Shown: piece by piece, positions 5,379 through 6,777 of the stretch | Numbering within the stretch: the first letter of the stretch is position 1 | Layout of the letters: each line of letters begins with the position of its first letter | Assembly: GCA_003563455.1 (NCBI GenBank) | Contig: PWRV01000294.1 | Span: forward strand, 1-6,777 | Direction: 5' to 3' | Origin: Thioalkalivibrio sp. | Lineage (GTDB): Bacteria > Pseudomonadota > Gammaproteobacteria > Ectothiorhodospirales > Ectothiorhodospiraceae | DNA: 6,777 nucleotides | Notes under the pieces: model-generated | Told to the model about the DNA's origin: nothing | Databases searched by the model: none | The model's input: only the letters and a program-made list of their open reading frames with translations | Program-made: the position numbers and the translations under genes

Positions 5379-6187
5379 CACCGGGTCTGGTTCTCGCAGG
5401 CCGTGAATTCGCGCACCACCGTGCGGCCGTTCGGCGCGTCCAGCACAGCACAGTGGAAGAAGTCGCGCTGCGGCAGCCGCGCGACCAGTGACAGCCGGAA
5501 GTAACGCAGGTCCCCCGGCTCCTCCTGTGTCTGGACTGCCACCGCATCGCGCACCACGTCGGGTGCACGCTCCTCGTCGATCAGGTTATCCGTTCCCGGC
5601 CGCGCGGTCACGTACGGCGCGATGGCCTCCCAGATTTCCGGGGTCATGCCCTCGACGCGGTTGGCCTCCGAGGCGAGCAGGAAGGGCCGATTGCCGCTGC
5701 GCTCCGGCGGTGAGCGCAGCTGGTAGACGGGATCGTCGGTCTCGGGGTCCATCCAGTCGCGGATCGCCGCCGCCAGCTGTTCGCCCTGCCAGCCGGCGAT
5801 GCCCGCGTCGGTCCCCGCTCGCGCGACCAGATCCGCGAAGGCCGCGACCGGCGGATCCTCGGTCCGCCCGAGGCTGTTCAGGTTGAAGCGGCAGTGCAGG
5901 TTCTCCAGCCGGGCGATCAGGTCGATCCCGTCGATTACCAGCGGTACTGGCGGCGACACGCAGTCGTCCCAGGGGAGTTCGTTCAGGTTGGGCCACTGCT
6001 CCAGAAGGCGCAGGGCCATCACCTCGGCGCCAAGCAGGATGCTGCGGGCGAGGTCCTGTTCGAAGACCAGCGTCGTGCGCTGGATCTGGGTGTGGTCGCG
6101 CACACTCATCGCGATCGCCGCAGTCACCGCAAGCGCGACCACCAGCAGGGCGGTAATCAGCGCGACCCCGCGCTGGCGACGCTTCAT
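5378..6187 (-). CDS. gspK: Minor pseudopilin GspK, short form
   Basis: Minor pseudopilin that caps the T2SS pseudopilus together with GspI and GspJ. The prepilin leader is MKRRQRG with cleavage after G7, then a hydrophobic helix VALITALLVVALAVTAAIAM. Mature position 5 is Thr, not Glu; lack of Glu5 is the known GspK hallmark. The conserved CRFNLNSL segment lies at 99-106, and DWMDPETDDPVY plus RVEGMTPEIWEAIAPYV are also GspK-like. At 269 aa it is about 50-60 residues shorter than typical GspK (about 320-330): where the family usually has an INVNTA-type motif and further helices, this protein reads DNLIDEERAPDVV (200-212). Cysteines 76, 99, 246 and 264 could make two disulfides. The ATG at 6187 overlaps the gspJ stop in ATGA, and a G-run just upstream is a weak ribosome-binding site. 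The frame is open further upstream but only within gspJ. Confidence 0.92.
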   Translation of the reverse strand: MKRRQRGVALITALLVVALAVTAAIAMSVRDHTQIQRTTLVFEQDLARSILLGAEVMALRLLEQWPNLNELPWDDCVSPPVPLVIDGIDLIARLENLHCRFNLNSLGRTEDPPVAAFADLVARAGTDAGIAGWQGEQLAAAIRDWMDPETDDPVYQLRSPPERSGNRPFLLASEANRVEGMTPEIWEAIAPYVTARPGTDNLIDEERAPDVVRDAVAVQTQEEPGDLRYFRLSLVARLPQRDFFHCAVLDAPNGRTVVREFTACENQTR

Positions 6188-6777
6188 GCACCCCCCGGCA
6201 GCGCCAGGTGGCGCTCGACGCGGCCAAGGCCCGGCACCTCGAGGATGATCTCCACCAGCGCCGGCAGATCGCGCGGCGGGTCGGTGGGGCGCAGCGGCGG
6301 CCAGCTTTCGAGCACCTCTCCGCCGCGCGGACCGGGCACCAGGAAGCGCAGCTCCATCTGCACGGGATCGCGCCCGTCGGCCGTCTCCCGGCTGGCGAGA
6401 AACACCCGTGCGATCGGTTCGCGCTCGTCGCCGGCGTCCACCACCTCCCACAGGCGGCGTTCCAGTCCCTCCTCGGTGACCCGCCAGCCGACACGGCGCA
6501 GCCGGTCGATGCCGCCGCTGCCGGCACGCACGAGTTCCAGTTCCGGCTCGGTGGCCAGCGGGCTGTAGCGCAGCGCGGGCTGACGGTCGCCAAAGCGGTC
6601 GCGCCGCTCCACCGGCGCGACCTGCCGCAGGTCGCGCTCCAGCACCGCCAGCGTCACCTGCAGGTCTGCGAGAATCCCGCCCCGCAGCCGTGTCTGGCTG
6701 TCCGTGTTCAGCACCGCCTGCAGTCCCCCGTAGGCCACCGCGCTGACCACCGCAAACACCGCGACCGCGATCAGCAG
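6184..6777 (-). CDS. gspJ: Minor pseudopilin GspJ, 5' end outside window
   Basis: Minor pseudopilin that forms the tip complex of the T2SS pseudopilus with GspI and GspK. The reading frame runs through the right edge; the first visible residues (LLIAVAVFAVVSAVAYGGLQ) are the hydrophobic N-terminal helix of a pseudopilin. By comparison with the family pattern FTLLE-LL, only the leader peptide and about five mature residues are missing. A GTG at 6757-6759 lies inside this helix and is not the start. The segment LQVTLAVLERDLRQVAPVERRD is the typical helix extension before the globular beta domain, and the C-terminus is short. The visible 197 residues plus about a dozen missing ones give a normal GspJ length of about 210. 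Its stop overlaps the gspK start in ATGA. The operon promoter must lie beyond the right edge. Confidence 0.93.
   Translation of the reverse strand: MLIAVAVFAVVSAVAYGGLQAVLNTDSQTRLRGGILADLQVTLAVLERDLRQVAPVERRDRFGDRQPALRYSPLATEPELELVRAGSGGIDRLRRVGWRVTEEGLERRLWEVVDAGDEREPIARVFLASRETADGRDPVQMELRFLVPGPRGGEVLESWPPLRPTDPPRDLPALVEIILEVPGLGRVERHLALPGGA

Noticed and set aside
4720..5406. Plus-strand open frame (228 codons) opposite gspL
   Set aside because: Shadow of gspL with Arg/His/Gln-rich composition and no recognisable family.
5305..5568. Upstream extension of the gspL frame into gspK
   Set aside because: The family begins with a segment like MNWFVLALPEPD, a GGAG precedes that ATG, and no standard start codon exists between the gspK stop and it.
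1590..6777. A wholly new multi-gene system
   Set aside because: Five of the seven minus-strand genes are standard T2SS components; only the two trailing genes are uncharacterised, which is too little to claim a novel system.

Overview
This window is a high-GC, gene-dense piece of a bacterial chromosome with two convergent transcription blocks. A Gammaproteobacterium is the best guess, possibly an Ectothiorhodospiraceae/Chromatiales-type lineage. That guess rests on the type II secretion (T2SS) gene order J-K-L-M-N, the GspN and GspM types, and a REP-like palindrome at the left edge. The assignment is inference; no marker gene here fixes it.

Left block (+ strand, 1-1519): a 16-bp AT-rich perfect palindrome with GTCCCC-type repeats lies in front of argH, which encodes argininosuccinate lyase, the last step of arginine biosynthesis. 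A short convergent intergenic region (1520-1589) carries a GC-rich hairpin that could serve as a terminator for both strands.

Right block (- strand, read from the right edge down to 1590): gspJ (5' end cut by the window edge), gspK, gspL, gspM and gspN. These encode two minor pseudopilins (J, K), the inner-membrane assembly platform (L, M) and the accessory inner-membrane protein N of a T2SS. The junctions J/K, L/M and M/N are 4-base stop/start overlaps. The K/L junction is a 73-nt gap, where a hairpin covers the gspL ribosome-binding site. Downstream on the same strand are a small outer-membrane lipoprotein resembling the C-terminal part of BamD (TPR type) and a single-pass membrane protein of unknown function. 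Both may be accessory to the T2SS or simply neighbours. The remaining T2SS genes (C-I) are presumably beyond the right edge.

The window is mostly conventional. The points most worth a second look are the BamD-like lipoprotein behind gspN (a possible pilotin analogue), the short GspK that lacks the usual INVNTA-type segment, the hairpin over the gspL ribosome-binding site, and the REP-like palindrome that may supply a promoter element for argH. I see no rRNA, tRNA, CRISPR array or intact transposase. Large open frames on the opposite strand of most genes are high-GC shadows.
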